Positions 1 to 10,300 of a stretch of DNA of 64,000 nt are shown one piece after another (the stretch's first letter is position 1; each line of letters starts with the position of its first letter). Made by a program: the position numbers and the translations under genes. The notes under the pieces were generated by a model. It was given only the letters and a program-made list of their open reading frames with translations. It searched no databases and had not been told where the DNA came from. The DNA comes from Stenotrophomonas sp. 364 (GTDB taxonomy: Bacteria > Pseudomonadota > Gammaproteobacteria > Xanthomonadales > Xanthomonadaceae): NCBI RefSeq assembly GCF_009832905.1, contig NZ_CP047135.1:1094001-1158000 (forward strand), given 5' to 3'.

Positions 1-1022
1 GCCTTGAAATGATCCAGGTCCAGCAGCAGGATCGAGAACGGGGTGCTGGCCGAGGTGGCCAGTTCGATCTCACGGCGCAGCACGGTGGGCAGGAAGCGCC
101 GGTTGAGCAGGTTGGTCAGGGCATCGCTGCCTGCGTCCAGTTCGCCGATCCGCTCGAACAGCATGCCCATCAGGGTGCGGATGCGCGCCAGCTGCTCGCG
201 GATGCCCTGCAGTGCGCCGAAGCGCGCGCCAACATCGGCATGGGCCAGCGCGGCGTGCAGTTGCGCGTCCACCTGCGCCACCAGCGCGCCCACCTGTGCG
301 GTTTCGCTGCTTTCGCCAAAACTGGGAATGCCCTTGTGGGTGAACCACAGGCCGAATTCGGAATGCGCCAGGTCGACGGTGTCGGCGTCGGTGGCCTGGC
401 TGGCAATGGCGTACAGCAGCGCGTTTTCCCAATCCAGCAGCAATGCGCGCTGGCGTTCGCGTTCGGTGCTCACGTTCTGCACCAGCGAAAACAGCCGGTA
501 CGCCGCATCGGTGCGCGAGGAGCGCTCGCGTGCGTGCGTGTAGGCCAGGGTCATGCCCTCCAGCGCGATGTCCACCGACGCACTCAGGCAGTTGATGGCC
601 TCGAAAGCCACGTGGCTGTCGGGCGCGTCGGCGACAATCTGCGCGAACAGGCGCTGCTTGAGCACGCGGGTGCCGCGCGTGACCAGATCCACCGGGATGC
701 CCACGCGCGCATGCACGTCGCCGATCACCCGCTGCGCCGCCACCAGCGCGGCGATGCTGTCGGGCGTGGCCGTGAGCAGTTGGGTCAGCCAGCGCTGCAT
801 GGCCGGCTTCAGCCGCAGGCGCACCTGGTCGTGGGACAGGAAGCGGCTGGCGCGCGGGTCCTCCAGCAGCACGTCATAGAAGTGGTGGGCCAGGTCGGGC
901 GGCGACCGGGCCGCCAGCTCGGCCAGCAGCGTGGCCGCGTCGGTGCTGGTGGCCTGCAGGGTCTGCTGCCATGCATCGGCCAGTGGCCGGCTGGCCTCAT
1001 CCAGGTTTGGAACGATATCCAC
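1..1022 (-). CDS. Globin-coupled diguanylate cyclase (partial, C-terminus off the window)
   Basis: About 340 N-terminal residues of a haem-globin sensor fused to a GGDEF domain, similar in plan to E. coli DosC/YddV. The globin part (about residues 1-160) has the tyrosine-bearing stretch HHFYDVLLEDPRASRF and the motif IGDVHARVGIP, in which His104 would be the proximal haem ligand. A helical linker follows, then the start of a GGDEF domain (ALTNLLNRRFLP, then LLLDLDHFK) that runs off the left edge, so the signature loop itself is not visible. The start is GTG at 1022, because no ATG fits; an upstream in-frame GTG is possible, and TAA closes the frame above it. By family, such proteins make c-di-GMP in response to bound O2. 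The fold call is solid. The ligand is inferred. Confidence 0.85.
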   Translation of the reverse strand, partial: MDIVPNLDEASRPLADAWQQTLQATSTDAATLLAELAARSPPDLAHHFYDVLLEDPRASRFLSHDQVRLRLKPAMQRWLTQLLTATPDSIAALVAAQRVIGDVHARVGIPVDLVTRGTRVLKQRLFAQIVADAPDSHVAFEAINCLSASVDIALEGMTLAYTHARERSSRTDAAYRLFSLVQNVSTERERQRALLLDWENALLYAIASQATDADTVDLAHSEFGLWFTHKGIPSFGESSETAQVGALVAQVDAQLHAALAHADVGARFGALQGIREQLARIRTLMGMLFERIGELDAGSDALTNLLNRRFLPTVLRREIELATSASTPFSILLLDLDHFK

Positions 1023-1170
1023 GATGGTTGCTCTTCCCGCCACACAGGCCGTCGAAGGTTAACGGCCGCGCGTGGCTGTAATGAAGTTACAGAATGAACG
1101 CGAGCCCAAGTGTAATAGTCTCCGCCGCATTGCCTGCTTACTCTGCGCGCATTGCAACGGAGACACCTTC

Positions 1171-2202
1171 ATGGGCCACGACCACGATCACCTGCCCAGC
1201 GAAATCCGCCACGAAAAACCCTTGTGGTGGGCGCTGGGCCTGACCACCACCTTCCTGCTGGTGGAAGTGGCGGGCGCATTCTGGACCAACAGCCTGGCGC
1301 TGCTGTCCGACGCGGCACACATGGCCACCGATACGCTGGCGTTGATGATCGCGCTGGTGGCGGTGCGGCTCAGCCGCCGCCCGCCCGATGCCAAGCGCAC
1401 CTATGGCTACGCGCGGCTGGAAGCGCTGGGCGCGATGTTCAACGGCGGCATGCTGTTCGTGGTGGCCGGCTACATCCTCTGGGAAGCCATCGAGCGGTTC
1501 CGCCAGCCGCAGGAGATCGCCTCCACCGGCATGCTGGTGATCGCAGCCGTGGGCCTGGGCATCAACCTCATCTCGATGCGCCTGTTGCGCGCGGGCAGCG
1601 GCGAAAGCCTCAATGTGAAGGGCGCCTACCTGGAAGTCTGGGCCGACATGCTCGGGTCGGTCGCGGTGATCATCGGCGCGCTGCTGATCCGCTGGACCGG
1701 CTGGAAGCTGATCGATCCGATCCTGGCGGTGCTGATCGGCCTGTGGGTGCTGCCGCGCACGTGGGTGCTGATGCGCGAGGCCATCAACGTGCTGCTTGAA
1801 GGCGTGCCCAAGGGCACCGACCTCGCTGCGGTGCGCACGGCGTTGGGCGCCCAGGACGGCGTGGTCGATGTGCACGACCTGCACGTGTGGGCGCTGGCAT
1901 CGAGCACACCGGCATTGACCGCGCACGTGGTGATGGCCGATGGCGTGGAGGCCGATGCGCTGCGACGCGCGCTGACTACCACGCTGCATGACCGGTTCGA
2001 GATTGAGCATGTGACCCTGCAGATCGAAGCGGACCACTGCGGCGACAGCTGCAGCGTGGGCAGCCCGAAGGCAGGCGATGCGCATGCCGGCCATGATCAC
2101 GGCGACCACGCCCACGGCCATGCCGACCACGCGCATGCCGCGACCGACGGCCGTCGCACCGGGCCCGATTCGCAGGGCCACCACGGCCATCCCCATCCCT
2201 GA
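1171..2202 (+). CDS. Cation diffusion facilitator metal exporter (CzcD/ZitB/DmeF type)
   Basis: 343-residue inner-membrane divalent-metal/proton antiporter of the CDF family, expected to export Zn2+, Co2+ or similar ions to the periplasm. The N-terminus is short and His-rich (MGHDHDH). About six membrane segments follow, with the metal-site motif [14 protein letters not shown] in the second and a paired histidine site later. The cytoplasmic C-terminal domain carries [11 protein letters not shown] and ends in a long His/Asp tail ([18 protein letters not shown]), typical of metal-buffering tails. ATG 1171 is chosen because a purine-rich ACGGAG lies just upstream and the family begins here; a longer reading frame from 1072 has no homology-like start. 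It is transcribed alone, divergent from the globin cyclase. Exact metal cannot be read from sequence; zinc fits the Zur-linked genes elsewhere in the window. Confidence 0.92.
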   Translation: MGHDHDHLPSEIRHEKPLWWALGLTTTFLLVEVAGAFWTNSLALLSDAAHMATDTLALMIALVAVRLSRRPPDAKRTYGYARLEALGAMFNGGMLFVVAGYILWEAIERFRQPQEIASTGMLVIAAVGLGINLISMRLLRAGSGESLNVKGAYLEVWADMLGSVAVIIGALLIRWTGWKLIDPILAVLIGLWVLPRTWVLMREAINVLLEGVPKGTDLAAVRTALGAQDGVVDVHDLHVWALASSTPALTAHVVMADGVEADALRRALTTTLHDRFEIEHVTLQIEADHCGDSCSVGSPKAGDAHAGHDHGDHAHGHADHAHAATDGRRTGPDSQGHHGHPHP

Positions 2203-2237
2203 ACCGGGCCGGGTGCGGGGCAGGGCAGGCTTGCCGC

Positions 2238-2243
2238 TACAAT
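2238..2243 (+). promoter_or_regulatory. Candidate -10 box of gpmA
   Basis: TACAAT lies 35 bases before the gpmA start in a 76-base gap, in the GCTACAATGCG context common before housekeeping genes in this group. I see no convincing -35 at 17 bases, so this is tentative. Confidence 0.4.
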
Positions 2244-2278
2244 GCGGGTCTGCCTTGCCATCTGTCGGAGATACTGCA

Positions 2279-3028
2279 GTGACCCGGAAACTCGTACTGT
2301 TGCGCCACGGCCAGAGCCAGTGGAACCTGGACAACCGCTTCACCGGTTGGGTGGACGTGGAACTGACCGAACAGGGCCGCCGCGAGGCCGCCGCCGCCGG
2401 CCGCCTGATGCGCGACGAAGGGCTGCAGTTCGATGTGGCGCATACCTCGGTGCTGAAGCGCGCCATCCACACCCTGCAGGGTGCATTGGCCGAGCTGGAC
2501 CAGGACTGGCTGCCGGTGAGCAAGAGCTGGCGCTTGAACGAACGCCATTACGGCGGGCTGCAGGGCCTGGACAAGGCCGAGACCGCCGCCAAGCACGGCG
2601 AGGACCAGGTCAAGATCTGGCGCCGCTCCTACGACATCCCGCCGCCGGCGATGGACATCGAAGACCCGGGCCATCCGATCCACGACCGCCGCTACGCCGG
2701 CCTGGACCGCAACGCGCTGCCGGGCACCGAATCGCTGGCCACCACGCTGGACCGCGTGCTGCCGTACTGGTTCGATGCGATCGCCCCGCAGCTGAAGGAC
2801 GGCAAGACGGTACTGGTGACCGCGCACGGCAATTCGCTGCGCGCGCTGTACAAGTACCTCAACAACGTCTCGCAGGAAGCCATCCTGGAGCTCAACATCC
2901 CGACCGGCATTCCGTTGCTGTTCGAGCTCAACGACGACCTGACGGTGCAGTCGTTCCGCTACCTGGGCGACCCGGAAGCGGCCCGCAAGGCGGCCGAAGC
3001 GGTGGCCAACCAGGGCAAGGCGAAGTAA
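2279..3028 (+). CDS. gpmA: 2,3-bisphosphoglycerate-dependent phosphoglycerate mutase
   Basis: 249 residues, the usual GpmA length (E. coli 250). It interconverts 3- and 2-phosphoglycerate in glycolysis and gluconeogenesis in the cytoplasm. The catalytic phosphohistidine motif is at the N-terminus ([10 protein letters not shown]), followed by [15 protein letters not shown], and the second active-site histidine lies in VTAHGNSLR near residue 183. The GTG at 2279 is the start: GGAG sits 8 bases upstream and the reading begins [11 protein letters not shown] as in the family, whereas the longer frame from 2078 lies inside the preceding CDF gene in another phase. A strong terminator follows at once, so it is probably monocistronic. 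Confidence 0.97.
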   Translation: MTRKLVLLRHGQSQWNLDNRFTGWVDVELTEQGRREAAAAGRLMRDEGLQFDVAHTSVLKRAIHTLQGALAELDQDWLPVSKSWRLNERHYGGLQGLDKAETAAKHGEDQVKIWRRSYDIPPPAMDIEDPGHPIHDRRYAGLDRNALPGTESLATTLDRVLPYWFDAIAPQLKDGKTVLVTAHGNSLRALYKYLNNVSQEAILELNIPTGIPLLFELNDDLTVQSFRYLGDPEAARKAAEAVANQGKAK

Positions 3029-3033
3029 CTACG

Positions 3034-3061
3034 AAAGGCCGGCGCAAGCCGGCCTTTTCTT
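3034..3061 (+). terminator. Rho-independent terminator of gpmA
   Basis: GGCCGGC (3037-3043), tetraloop GCAA, GCCGGCC (3048-3054), then TTTTCTTT, starting a few bases after the gpmA stop. Confidence 0.92.
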
Positions 3062-3071
3062 TACCCCCGCC

Positions 3072-3143
3072 GGTAAAGCCACCCTATGGGGGGCCGCGCG
3101 CGATGCACGGTTCACGCACAGCCACCCATGGGGTGGCTCTACC
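3072..3143. repeat. SMAG/REP pair in inverted orientation
   Basis: On the minus strand GTAG at 3139-3142 heads the stem-loop AGCCACCCCATGGGTGGCT (3120-3138), the standard GTAG-palindrome design. A degenerate copy in the opposite direction, GTAAAGCCACCCTATGGGGGG, begins at 3072. The two form an inverted dimer between the gpmA terminator and the next gene. Confidence 0.7.
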
Positions 3144-3180
3144 CGGGCGGGAGGGGGCGTTGGTCGGCTGACGCTCGCCG

Positions 3181-3597
3181 TCAGCAGTCGTAGCCCCAGT
3201 CTTCTACCGTGACACCACAGCCCAGTACCGCGGCCAGCGCGTCCTGCTGCGCGAGCAATCCATCCAGCGTCGCCTGCTGGAACGTAGGGCTGCCCAATGC
3301 ACTGATCACGCCCTGTTCGGCCGTGGACACGAACAGGGTGACGTAGCCACGGGCCTTGGCCGGTTTCATGATGCCGATGCCAGCGCCCAGCAGCGGGAAG
3401 GGCAGGATCAGGTTCTGCGCGTTCTGGCTGAACCCCACCAGGCCGGCCTCCGCGGCGGACCAGGCCAGCAGATGCGCGCGCGGCACGGTCGCGATCTGTG
3501 CGGCTACGGCGTCGGGCAGGTGTTCATCGCCGACCAGGCGGCCGGTGTACAGGTGCAGCGGATCCGGCTGCGTGGTGGCAAGTGCGAGGTACTTCAT
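3181..3597 (-). CDS. Hypothetical protein (138 aa)
   Basis: I do not recognise this protein. It is 138 residues long, with no signal peptide and no membrane segment. It has a hydrophobic, glycine-rich centre (LILPFPLLGAGIGIMKPAK) and a C-terminal CGVTVEDWGYDC with two cysteines. It may be a small alpha/beta fold. The ATG at 3597 has AAGG directly against it, too close for a normal ribosome site, so the start is uncertain. It is convergent with gpmA and divergent from the M13 peptidase. Amino-acid composition and the absence of stops support a real gene, but no function is claimed. Confidence 0.6.
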   Translation of the reverse strand: MKYLALATTQPDPLHLYTGRLVGDEHLPDAVAAQIATVPRAHLLAWSAAEAGLVGFSQNAQNLILPFPLLGAGIGIMKPAKARGYVTLFVSTAEQGVISALGSPTFQQATLDGLLAQQDALAAVLGCGVTVEDWGYDC

Positions 3598-3717
3598 CCT
3601 TGGCGATGTTACCGATGTTTCCAGTGCGTGCGCCGGTCACCGGCATCTGTGACCTTTGGCCGGTCCCCGCCATCGCCGCAGCGGCTACGCTGGGCGATTC
3701 GCCGTTGGAGACTCGCC

Positions 3718-5814
3718 ATGAACGTCCGCAACCTGGTCCCGCTGGGCCTGACCATCGCCATCGCCGCTTCGCTGGCGGCCTGTGGCAAGCATGACACCGC
3801 GCCTGCCGCGTCCGCCGATGCGGCCACGCCGGCATTTGATCAGTCGCAGATCAAGACCGCGCTGATCTCGCTCAACAGCGCAGACCTGGACCCGTCGATC
3901 GCCGCGTGCACGGACCTCAACGGCTTCGTCAACAGCAAGTGGCTCACCGCCAACCCGGTGCCCAACGACCAGACCACCTGGGGCAGCTTCGAGATCCTGC
4001 GCGAGCGCTCGCTGGAAGTGCAGCACGCACTGGTCCAGCAGGCCGCCGCCAGCAAGCCCAAGGCCGGTTCGGTGGAAGCCAAGATCGGTGACATCTGGCG
4101 CACCGGCTCGGACGAGGCCAAGATCGAAGCGGCCGGTATCACCCCGCTGCAGCCGCAGCTGGACAAGATCGCCGCGCTGAACGACACCGCCGCCATCACC
4201 CAGTACCTGCGCGACAGCCAGGCGCAGGGGCAGGGGGTGCTGTTCTCGCTGTCGGCCAATGCCGACTACAAGGATTCGGCCAACGTCATCGCCTACGTGG
4301 GCCAGGGCGGGCTGGGCCTGCCGGAGAAGGGTTACTACGTCGATGATGCACAGGCCAAGATCCGCGACGCGTACGTGGCTTACATCGCGCAGGCGCTGAC
4401 CCTGTCCGGCGTGGATGCCGCGCAGGCCAAGACCCAGGCCAAGGCCGTGCTGGACTTTGAAACCCGCCTGGCCAAGGCCTCGCTGTCGCGTATCGAACTG
4501 CGCGATCCGGCCAAGCGCTACAACCCGGTCAGCGCCGCCGAAGCCGACAAGCTGACCCCGAACTTCAGCTGGACCGCGCTGTTTGACACCCTCAAGGTGC
4601 CGGCCGCGCAGAAGTTCTCGCTGGCCCAGCCGGCGTTCTTCACCGAAGTGGACAAGATGCTCGCCGACGTGCCGGCCAGCACCTGGCAGGCCTACCTGCG
4701 CTTCCACACCATCGATGATGCCTCGCCGTACCTGAGCAGCGCGTTCGAGAAGGCCAACTTCGACTTCTACAGCACCACCCTGCGTGGCCAGAAGGAAATG
4801 CAGCCGCGCTGGAAGCGGGTGCTGGAATCGGTCAATGGCGCGATCGGCGAAGGCCTCGGCCAGCTGTACGTCAACGCGGTGTTCCCGGCCGACTCCAAGG
4901 TGCAGATGCAGCACCTGGTGGAGAACCTCTCGGTGGCGCTGAAGGCGCGCCTGGAGAAGCTGGAGTGGATGGGCGAGGACACCCGCAAGAAGGCACTGGA
5001 GAAGTGGGCCAGCTTCACCCCGAAGATCGGCTACCCGGACAAGTGGCGCGACTGGTCGGGCTATGAAACCAACGCCGACAGCTACCTGGGCAACATGCAG
5101 GCCGCGCGCGCGTTCAACTACCGCTACATGTTGAACAAGATCGGCAAGCCGGTGGACAAGACCGAGTGGGGCATGACCCCGCAGACCGTCAACGCCTACT
5201 ACAACGCCACCAAGAACGAGATCGTGTTCCCGGCGGCCATCCTGCAGGCGCCGTTCTTCGATGCCAAGGCGGATCCGGCGTTGAACTACGGTGGCATCGG
5301 CGCGGTGATCGGCCATGAAATGATGCACGGCTACGATGACTCGGGCAGCCAGTTCGCGGCCAACGGCAACTTCGACAACTGGTGGACCGACAGCGACCGC
5401 AAGGCCTTCACCGGCCGCACCGACCAGCTGGTGGCACAGTTCGACGGCTATGAATCGCTGCCGGGCGTGAACGTGAAGGGCAAGCTGACCCTGGGCGAGA
5501 ACATCGGCGACCTGGGTGGCCTGACCGTGGCCTATGACGCGCTGCAGATGGCGTTGAAGGAAGACCCGAAGGCCAACGTGGCCGTGGACGGCTACAGCCA
5601 GGACCAGCGCTTCTTCATGAACTGGGCGACCGTGTGGCGCCGCAATTTCAACGAAGGCGAGCTGCGCGTGCGCCTGAACACCGACCCGCACGCCCCGGCC
5701 AACTTCCGCGCCAACGGTGCGCCGTCGAACATGCCGGCCTATGCCAAGGCGTTCGAGTGCAAGGCGGGCGATGCGATGGTGCGTGCCGACGACAAGCGTG
5801 TTGTGATCTGGTGA
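3718..5814 (+). CDS. M13 family metallopeptidase (neprilysin/PepO-like), lipoprotein
   Basis: 698 residues, within the usual M13 length. A lipoprotein signal (hydrophobic segment then SLAACGK, Cys near residue 21) puts it in the cell envelope facing the periplasm. The N-terminal M13 domain begins near DLNGFVNSKW. The catalytic C-terminal part has NAYYNATKNEIVFPA, the zinc site VIGHEMMHGYDD (HExxH) and the third zinc ligand in GENIGDLGGL (ENxxD), then the family-typical HAPANFRANG and an ending in VVIW. All catalytic residues expected in M13 are present. It likely degrades peptides up to a few kDa. ATG 3718 gives the signal peptide; the longer frame from 3472 lies over the neighbouring gene. 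Confidence 0.95.
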   Translation: MNVRNLVPLGLTIAIAASLAACGKHDTAPAASADAATPAFDQSQIKTALISLNSADLDPSIAACTDLNGFVNSKWLTANPVPNDQTTWGSFEILRERSLEVQHALVQQAAASKPKAGSVEAKIGDIWRTGSDEAKIEAAGITPLQPQLDKIAALNDTAAITQYLRDSQAQGQGVLFSLSANADYKDSANVIAYVGQGGLGLPEKGYYVDDAQAKIRDAYVAYIAQALTLSGVDAAQAKTQAKAVLDFETRLAKASLSRIELRDPAKRYNPVSAAEADKLTPNFSWTALFDTLKVPAAQKFSLAQPAFFTEVDKMLADVPASTWQAYLRFHTIDDASPYLSSAFEKANFDFYSTTLRGQKEMQPRWKRVLESVNGAIGEGLGQLYVNAVFPADSKVQMQHLVENLSVALKARLEKLEWMGEDTRKKALEKWASFTPKIGYPDKWRDWSGYETNADSYLGNMQAARAFNYRYMLNKIGKPVDKTEWGMTPQTVNAYYNATKNEIVFPAAILQAPFFDAKADPALNYGGIGAVIGHEMMHGYDDSGSQFAANGNFDNWWTDSDRKAFTGRTDQLVAQFDGYESLPGVNVKGKLTLGENIGDLGGLTVAYDALQMALKEDPKANVAVDGYSQDQRFFMNWATVWRRNFNEGELRVRLNTDPHAPANFRANGAPSNMPAYAKAFECKAGDAMVRADDKRVVIW

Positions 5815-5839
5815 TCGCACGCGGTTGAGTGAAACGAAG

Positions 5840-5863
5840 AACCCGGCGTACGCCGGGTTTTTT
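5840..5863 (+). terminator. Rho-independent terminator after the M13 peptidase
   Basis: AACCCGGCG, TA, CGCCGGGTT followed by more T residues, 25 bases after the stop. The remaining 250 bases up to 6113 hold no gene or clear signal that I can see. Confidence 0.92.
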
Positions 5864-6113
5864 GTTGGCGCATCGATCCTGACGGTTGGCCATGCCCGGC
5901 GATCCATGCGCGCCGCCGTGGCACGCGGAGGCAGGGTTGGATCCCAATCAACCGCCGTCAGCGGGTCAACGTGCGTTGGCGCATGGACCTTGAATGAGAA
6001 AGCGCCTTCACCGTTTTCAGGTCATGCGTTCGTCGCGTGTTGCACGCGCATGTCGTGGCAGCGCGACCGGATCCGTCCTGCGCAGTTGCAGGTGTGGCTG
6101 TTCGGCACGGTGT

Positions 6114-6719
6114 TTAGGCCAGCGCCGGTTCGCGCCCCAACAGGTCCTGGAAGGTGCCCAGAACGTACGGGTCGATCATGCCGCCGGAGGCGTCGTCCAG
6201 GATGCGCATGACCCGGCCGCGCTCCATGGCGCCGCGGTACGGGCGGTCGCTGGTCATCGCGTCCCAGGCGTCGACGAGGGTGAGGATGCGCGCGCCCAGC
6301 GGGATGCTCTCGCCGCGCAGGCCGTCGGGATAGCCGCTGCCGTCGAAGGCTTCGTGATGGGCGCGGATCAGGCGGGCCACGTCGGCGGCGTCGGCGCGCC
6401 CGGTGGCCAGGAAAATGCGTTCGCCGTGTTCGGGGTGTTGGCGCATGATCGCCTGGTCGGCGTGGTCATGGCGCCCGGGGCTGAGCAGGACGTCGTCGGG
6501 AATGCCGATCTTGCCGATGTCGTGGAAGCAGGCGGCCAGTTCGATCTGGTCGCACTGGGCAGGGTCCAGGCTGCAATGCCGGGCCAGCGAGCGCGCCAGC
6601 AGGCCGACGCGGTCGCAGTGATGGCGGGTGTAGGCATCGCGCAGCAGCAGCGACACCGACAACGCGTCGATGGAGCAGGCCAATGCGGCGGGGGCGTCGT
6701 GTGGGGAGTGATCGGTCAC
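6114..6719 (-). CDS. HD-GYP domain protein (probable c-di-GMP phosphodiesterase), stand-alone
   Basis: 201 residues made up almost wholly of an HD-GYP domain. The motifs are in order: HCDRVGLLARSLARH, the metal-binding HDIGKIGIPDDVLLSPG, HPEHGERI, and the signature HHEAFDGSGYPDGLRG followed by IPLGARILTLVDAWDAMTSDRPYR. The HHExxDGxGYP core is intact, so it is expected to hydrolyse c-di-GMP to pGpG or GMP. There is no receiver or other sensor domain. The start is GTG at 6719 with a weak ribosome site. It lies 51 bases downstream of the lipoprotein gene on the same strand; that gap contains a hairpin (CCCGG/CCGGG arms around 6735-6762) without a T run, so partial read-through is likely. Confidence 0.9.
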   Translation of the reverse strand: MTDHSPHDAPAALACSIDALSVSLLLRDAYTRHHCDRVGLLARSLARHCSLDPAQCDQIELAACFHDIGKIGIPDDVLLSPGRHDHADQAIMRQHPEHGERIFLATGRADAADVARLIRAHHEAFDGSGYPDGLRGESIPLGARILTLVDAWDAMTSDRPYRGAMERGRVMRILDDASGGMIDPYVLGTFQDLLGREPALA

Positions 6720-6770
6720 GGGGAAATACTGCCACGCTCCCGGCCGCCGAAGCGACCGGGAACGGCGGAA

Positions 6771-7292
6771 TCAATGCCTCTGCAGCTGGATGCCGTGCTT
6801 CTTGGCGTACGCATCCTGCGCCGCGTCCAGGGCCTGCATTTCCGTATCGATACGGTTGCCGACGGTCTGCAGCTTCTCGGCCAGCGGCATGACCTGTTCC
6901 TTGGTCTTGTCGGCCGGCAGCGCGGCCATTTCCACCAGGATGCCGAACATTTCCTCGGCGCTCTGCACGTAGGCGCGCAGCTTCTGGTGCACGTCCTTGG
7001 CATCCTCATCCGGCGGCATCTGGTCGATGCGGGTCAGGTACTGCTGCATCTCGGTGCGGGCGCGTTCCAGGCCGGGCTTGAGTGTGTCCAGGCCCTCACC
7101 GGTGGCCAGCGCCTTCTGCAGCGGCTCGCTCTTGTTACCGACGGTCCACTCCTGCACGGTGCTGGCAGCACCGTTCCAGAAGGCGACGTTCTCGGTGAGG
7201 TATTCGCTGGCGCTCATGCCACTGCCACTGCCACCGCAGGCACTCAACAGGCCGAGGCTGGCAGCCAGCAGCAGGGTACGGAATCGTTTCAA
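6771..7292 (-). CDS. Putative lipoprotein of unknown function (173 aa)
   Basis: The N-terminus has two basic residues, a hydrophobic core and the lipobox LLSAC, with the acylated cysteine near residue 19, followed by GGSGSGMS. The mature part is about 150 residues, strongly helical and charged (LEYLTEN..., DEDAKDVHQKLRAYVQSAEEM, KTKEQVMPLAEKLQTVG), resembling small periplasmic coiled helical lipoproteins. I cannot assign a family with confidence. It follows the mfd terminator by 34 bases and is probably transcribed with the HD-GYP gene downstream, though nothing in the sequence ties their functions together. Confidence 0.75.
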   Translation of the reverse strand: MKRFRTLLLAASLGLLSACGGSGSGMSASEYLTENVAFWNGAASTVQEWTVGNKSEPLQKALATGEGLDTLKPGLERARTEMQQYLTRIDQMPPDEDAKDVHQKLRAYVQSAEEMFGILVEMAALPADKTKEQVMPLAEKLQTVGNRIDTEMQALDAAQDAYAKKHGIQLQRH

Positions 7293-7325
7293 AGCAACTC
7301 TCCTTGTCGCGGGCAGAGAACAGGG

Positions 7326-7357
7326 AAAAAACCCTCCGGCCCGCAGAAGCGGAGGGT
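7326..7357 (-). terminator. Rho-independent terminator of mfd
   Basis: On the minus strand ACCCTCCG (7357-7350) pairs with CGGAGGGT (7338-7331), and a run of six T follows (7331-7326). It lies just after the mfd stop. Confidence 0.9.
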
Positions 7358-7373
7358 CACAGGGGAAACGGGA

Positions 7374-10300
7374 TCAGCGGGGCGACAGGGTCAACAACAG
7401 GGCCTTGGCCGCGCTGAAACGGTCTTCGGGCAACGGCAACGGATGCTTGATGCGCAGCTTGTCCGGGCCGTCCATGGTGTACAGCTTGGGCTGCTTCTGG
7501 ATCATCTGGATGACCGCCATCGGGTCGATGGCCGGCTTGGCCTCGAACACGATGCGCCCGCCATTTTCGCCCAGTTCCAGCTTGCGCACGCCCAGCACGT
7601 TGGCCTGCAGCTTGAGTTCGGCGATGGCGAACAGGTGCTTGGCCGGGTCGGGCAGCAGGCCGAAGCGGTCGATCATTTCCACCTGCAGCTCGCGCAGTTC
7701 ATCGGTGTCGCGCGCGCTGCTGATGCGCTTGTACAGGGTCAGGCGGGTATGAACGTCGGGCAGGTAGTCATCGGGGATCAGCGCCGGCACATGCAGTTCG
7801 ACGTCGGCACCGCGTACTTCCTCGCCGGCATCCAGATCGGGCAGCTTGCCCAGGCGGATGCTGCGCACGGCCCGTTCCAGCAGTTCGGTGTACAGGCTGA
7901 AGCCCACCTCGGCCATCTGGCCGCTCTGGTCTTCGCCGAGCAGTTCGCCGGCACCGCGGATTTCCAGGTCATGGGTGGCCAGGGTGAAGCCGGCGCCCAG
8001 TTCGTCCATCGACGCGATCGCATCCAGGCGCTTCTGCGCGTCGGGGGTCATCGCGCGCTTGTCCGGCACCACCAGGTAGGCATAGGCGCGGTGGTGCGAG
8101 CGCCCCACGCGGCCGCGCAGCTGGTGCAGCTGGGCCAGGCCGAAGCGGTCGGCGCGGTTGATGACGATGGTGTTGGCGTTGGGGATGTCGATGCCCGACT
8201 CGATGATCGTGGTCGACAGCAGCACGTTGTAGCGCTGCTTCTGGAAGTCCAGCATCACCCGTTCCAGCTCGCGCTCGGGCATCTGCCCGTGGGCGATGCC
8301 GATGCGCGCTTCGGGCACCAGCTCGGTCAGGTCGCGCTGCATGCGGCCGATGCTTTCCACGTCGTTGTGCAGGAAGTACAGCTGGCCACCACGGGCCAGT
8401 TCGCGCTGGAAGGCTTCGCGCAGCAGCGCGTTGTCCCAGGCGGTGATGAAGGTCTGCACCGCCAGCCGGTTCGGCGGCGGGGTGGCGATGATCGACAGGT
8501 CGCGCAGCCCGGCCATGGCCATGTTCAAGGTGCGCGGGATCGGGGTGGCGGTGAGGGTGAGCAGGTGCACGTTGGCGCGCATTGCCTTCAGCGCTTCCTT
8601 CTGGCGCACGCCGAAACGCTGCTCCTCGTCCACCACCACCAGGCCCAGGTCCTTGAACTTCACGTCCGGCTGCAGCAGGCGGTGGGTACCGATGATGACG
8701 TCGATCGTGCCAGCGGCGACCTTCTCCAGCTCGGCCTTGATTTCCTTGGTGGTCTTGAAGCGCGACAGCACTTCCACCCGCAGCGGCCAGTCGGCGAAGC
8801 GGTCGCGGAAGTTGCGGTAGTGCTGCTCGGCAAGCAGCGTGGTCGGCACCAGCACGGCCACCTGCTTGCCCGCGCTGGCCGCGGCGAACGCGGCGCGCAC
8901 GGCCACTTCGGTCTTGCCGAAGCCGACGTCGCCGCAGACCACGCGGTCCATCGGCTGGCTGCTGGCCAGGTCGCGCAGGGTGGCGTCGATGGCGGCCAGC
9001 TGGTCAGGGGTTTCTTCGAACGGGAAGCCGGCCGCGAACGGCTCGTACATCGAGCGGTCCACGTGCAGCGCCAACCCCGCGCGGGCGCGCCGGCGGGCCT
9101 GGATTTCCAGCAGTTCGGCGGCCACGTCGCGGACCTTCTCGGCCGCACGGCGCTTGGCCTTGCTCCACTGCTCGCCGCCCAGCGAATGCAGCGGCGCGGT
9201 CTCGGCCGATGCGCCGGAGTAGCGGCTGATCAGGTGCAGCTGCGCGACCGGCACGTACAGCCGGTCGCCCTTGGCGTATTCGATCTCCAGGAATTCGCCC
9301 GGCATGCCGCCGGCGTCGAGCACGATCAGGCCGCGGTAACGCCCCACACCATGGTCTTCATGGACGATCGGCGCGCCTTCGGTGAGTTCGCCGAGGTCGC
9401 GGATGATCGCTTCCGGCTCGCGCCCGACGCGGCGGCTGCGGCGGGTGGTGCCCGCACGCTCGGGGAACAGCTGGCGCTCGGTGAGCACCGCGATCTGCGG
9501 CGTGTCCAGCGCGAAACCGTCTTCCAACGGCGCCACGGTGATCGCAAAGCGGTTGCTGGCGTCGGCCAGGAACGCAGGCAGATCGACCACCACCGGCGGC
9601 TTCAGCTCGGCTGCCTGCAGCACTTCCAGCAGCGCTTCGCGGCGCCCCGGTGAATCGGCGGCGATCAACACCCGTCCCGGGTAGTGGCCAATGAAGGACT
9701 TCAGTGCTTCGCCGGCCGGCGCATCGCGCGCGGCCACCGGCAGCGGCGGCAACGGCTGGTCGCCCAGCGGCTGCGCGTCGTCGATGCGCGCGTGGTCGGC
9801 GTTCCAGATCTCGATGCGGGGCAGCGCATTGAGCGTGGTGTTCAGTGTTTCCGGGCTGAGGTACAGCTCCTGCGGCGCCAGCAGCGGGCGCTCCACGTCA
9901 TGGCGGCGCTGCTCGTAGCGGTTGCCGGTCTGCGCCCAGAAGGCGGCGGCCGCTTCGCCCACGCCCGCGCCGATCACCGGCAGCACGTTCGGCTGCAGGT
10001 AGTCCAGCAGGGTGGCGGTCTGGTCGAAGAACAGCGGCAGGTAATACTCCACGCCGGCCGGTGCCAGCCCGGCCTTGAGATCCTGGTACAGCGCGCTGCG
10101 CCGGGTATCCACGTCGAAGCGTTCACGCAGGGTGGCCAGCACCCGCGACACGGCCAGGTCGTCCAGCGGGACTTCGCGGCCGGGCAGCATCCGCACTGCT
10201 TCGACCTTGTCCAGCGAGCGCTGGCTTTCCGGATCGAAGGCGCGGATCGAATCGATGTCCTCGTCCAGCAGCTCGATGCGCAACGGCGTCTGTGCGCCCA

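Noticed and set aside
5994..9653. A 1219-residue open frame on the plus strand
   Set aside because: It is antisense to mfd and the two genes below it. Its composition (His, Gln and Ala rich) is that of the complementary strand of GC-rich codons, and the minus-strand product is a clear Mfd.
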